Assembly: GCA_035275625.1 (NCBI GenBank) | Contig: DATEMK010000140.1 | Location: 1 to 6,860 of the forward strand | Origin: DATEMK01 sp035275625 | GTDB lineage: Bacteria; Bacteroidota; Bacteroidia; AKYH767-A; OLB10 | Reading direction: 5' to 3' | Length of the DNA: 6,860 nt | Program-made: the position numbers and the translations under genes | In this document: piece by piece, positions 5,558 through 6,860 of the stretch | Numbering within the stretch: the first letter of the stretch is position 1 | How the letters are laid out: each line of letters opens with the position of its first letter | Notes under the pieces: generated by a model | The model's input: the letters and a program-made list of their open reading frames with translations, nothing else | Databases searched by the model: none | What the model was told of the DNA's origin: nothing

Positions 5558-6814
5558 ATGAAAAATTTCATTTTGATTTTAGTTTTTCTGAATATCGCTG
5601 TATGCAGCTTACATGGGCAATCTAAAATTGACTGGAAAAGCGATATTGAATTTCTTAAATCAGAGTTACCGGCTAAGCACATTCATCTTTTTTTCTCGGT
5701 GTCTAAAAAAGAATTTACATCAAAGCTTGATAATATTATTTCAGATGTTGATAAGCTTACTGATCTTGAAGTGGCAATGGGGCTTCAGCGCATAATAGCC
5801 GGGATGGGGGATTCGCACACAGGTATTAATACAAGAGGCCTTCTTGATTCCACCAACAAGCTGCCTCTTCGTTTATACTGGTTCAGTGATGGTTTATATG
5901 TGCTGCAAACCACTTTGGAAAATGAGGAGCTGCTTGGTAAGAAAATCATCTCCATTAACCGGTTTAAGATAAAAGTAATTGTTGACAGCTTAAGTACATT
6001 AATTACTGCTGATAATAGTGCTATTGTAAAAAAAGATATTCCTTTTTTGATTTCCTTCGCGCAGCTTTTGCAATATTTTCGTTTTGGATGGAACGATAGT
6101 TTCAGCATTGAAGTTGAATCTCCCGTAGGAACAAGATTAGTTAAAGAAATAAAAGCTGCAAAATTAAACCGCGATAACCTGGTCAGCTTTAAACCCGACT
6201 CCGTTTCTTTTTTCAGGGAAAACCAGAAACTATTATTCACGGATAAATATTCCGAAAATGATAGCATCTATTATGTTCAATACAACAAATGCTGGGGCCG
6301 TGAAATGGAAGAAAAGTACGGTGACAAAGAAAAAGCTGCCGGGCTTCCTTCCTTCGCTGAATACAGAAAAAGTATTTTTGAGACCATTAATAACCGCCCG
6401 GTTAATAAGCTGGTGTTTGACATGCGTCTTAACAGCGGAGGCTCCTCGCCACAGGGTACTGACCTTATAACTGATCTTGCTACGCAGGATAAGATAAATA
6501 AAAAAGGAAAGCTGTTTGTGGTTATCGGAAGAGCAACATTCTCTTCTGCTATTATCAATGCGATGGATTTTAAATCAAAAACCAATGCGGTTTTTGTTGG
6601 CGAGGAAACAGGAGGGAAGCCCAGTCATTTTGGTGAAGTAAAGATATTTAATTTACCGTCATCGGGATTAAAAGTAAATTACTCCACAAAATATTTTAAG
6701 CGCACAGAGGAAGACCTTAAAACTTTAAAGCCCGATATAACAATTGAAGAAAGCTTTAGTGATTTCAAAAAAGGAATTGATCCCGTATATGAATGGATAG
6801 TTAATTATAAATAA
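5558..6814 (+). CDS. Secreted S41-family serine peptidase
   Basis: The 418-residue product begins with a Sec signal peptide: Lys2, a hydrophobic stretch at 4-16, and a likely cleavage after Gly20 giving a mature N-terminal Gln, common in Bacteroidota. Cys16 is preceded by Val, a poor lipobox, so a lipoprotein is less likely. The exported protein should act in the periplasm or outside. MGDSHTG at 83-89 matches the DxH(T) motif of S41 peptidases. The C-terminal S41 domain shows VFDMRLNSGGSS (286-297), GRATFSSA (324-331) and VGEETGGKPSHFGE (347-360). Ser329 is the probable nucleophile. Lys354 lies 25 residues later, the same spacing as the Ser-Lys dyad of Prc and CtpA. His87 could instead serve in a tricorn-like arrangement. 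No canonical PDZ domain was recognised; residues about 103-150 may be a degenerate one. It lies 143 bases after argS, probably as its own unit. The substrate is unknown. Confidence 0.85.
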   Translation: MKNFILILVFLNIAVCSLHGQSKIDWKSDIEFLKSELPAKHIHLFFSVSKKEFTSKLDNIISDVDKLTDLEVAMGLQRIIAGMGDSHTGINTRGLLDSTNKLPLRLYWFSDGLYVLQTTLENEELLGKKIISINRFKIKVIVDSLSTLITADNSAIVKKDIPFLISFAQLLQYFRFGWNDSFSIEVESPVGTRLVKEIKAAKLNRDNLVSFKPDSVSFFRENQKLLFTDKYSENDSIYYVQYNKCWGREMEEKYGDKEKAAGLPSFAEYRKSIFETINNRPVNKLVFDMRLNSGGSSPQGTDLITDLATQDKINKKGKLFVVIGRATFSSAIINAMDFKSKTNAVFVGEETGGKPSHFGEVKIFNLPSSGLKVNYSTKYFKRTEEDLKTLKPDITIEESFSDFKKGIDPVYEWIVNYK

Positions 6815-6860
6815 TGTTGTTGAAAAAAAAATTTAATTCTTCAGCGCTGCCAATCTGAAG

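Noticed and set aside
5785..6267. Minus-strand open frame of 160 codons opposite the S41 gene.
   Set aside because: The plus-strand frame has a signal peptide and S41 motifs; the antisense frame has neither family features nor a plausible start context.
6833..6860. Possible 3' end of a convergent minus-strand gene (last residues FRLAALKN, then TAA).
   Set aside because: Only eight codons are inside the window, and no family can be recognised from them.

Overview
The window looks like chromosomal DNA of a member of the Bacteroidota. It is AT-rich. The arginine decarboxylase, the arginase-type ureohydrolase, the DUF2400 protein and ArgS with its KMKS motif all resemble versions I know from that phylum. 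The spacers carry short-period inverted repeats that I associate with that phylum from memory. The exact genus cannot be read from the sequence.

Layout, left to right. Positions 1-531 (minus) hold the N-terminal two thirds of a DUF2400/TIGR02757 protein, cut by the window edge. Positions 606-2000 (minus) encode a biosynthetic arginine decarboxylase (speA). After a divergent spacer, positions 2092-2511 form a compact unit: a four-helix-bundle protein of the 23S rRNA intervening-sequence (IVP/S23) family, bounded by perfect 24-bp inverted repeats. Then follow, all on plus, an arginase-family ureohydrolase (2524-3468), arginyl-tRNA synthetase argS (3606-5414) and a secreted S41-family peptidase (5558-6814). 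The last 46 bases hold no gene that can be supported.

Three neighbouring genes use arginine: SpeA makes agmatine, the ureohydrolase probably makes ornithine and urea, and ArgS charges tRNA-Arg. The locus is therefore a small arginine-use neighbourhood. Nothing in the sequence proves co-regulation. DUF2400 and the S41 peptidase have no obvious link to arginine.

The most unusual content lies between the genes. Three spacers carry short tandem units that reverse into their own complement: heptamers near 519-591, octamers around the IVP gene, and units of about nine bases at 3478-3555. A weak fourth trace lies at 5462-5479. The octamer case is the most interesting because it encloses a whole gene, its right arm contains that gene's stop codon, and its ends are flanked by a 4-base direct repeat. 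It may be a minimal, perhaps mobile, element. No complex multi-gene system such as defence, CRISPR, phage or secretion was seen.
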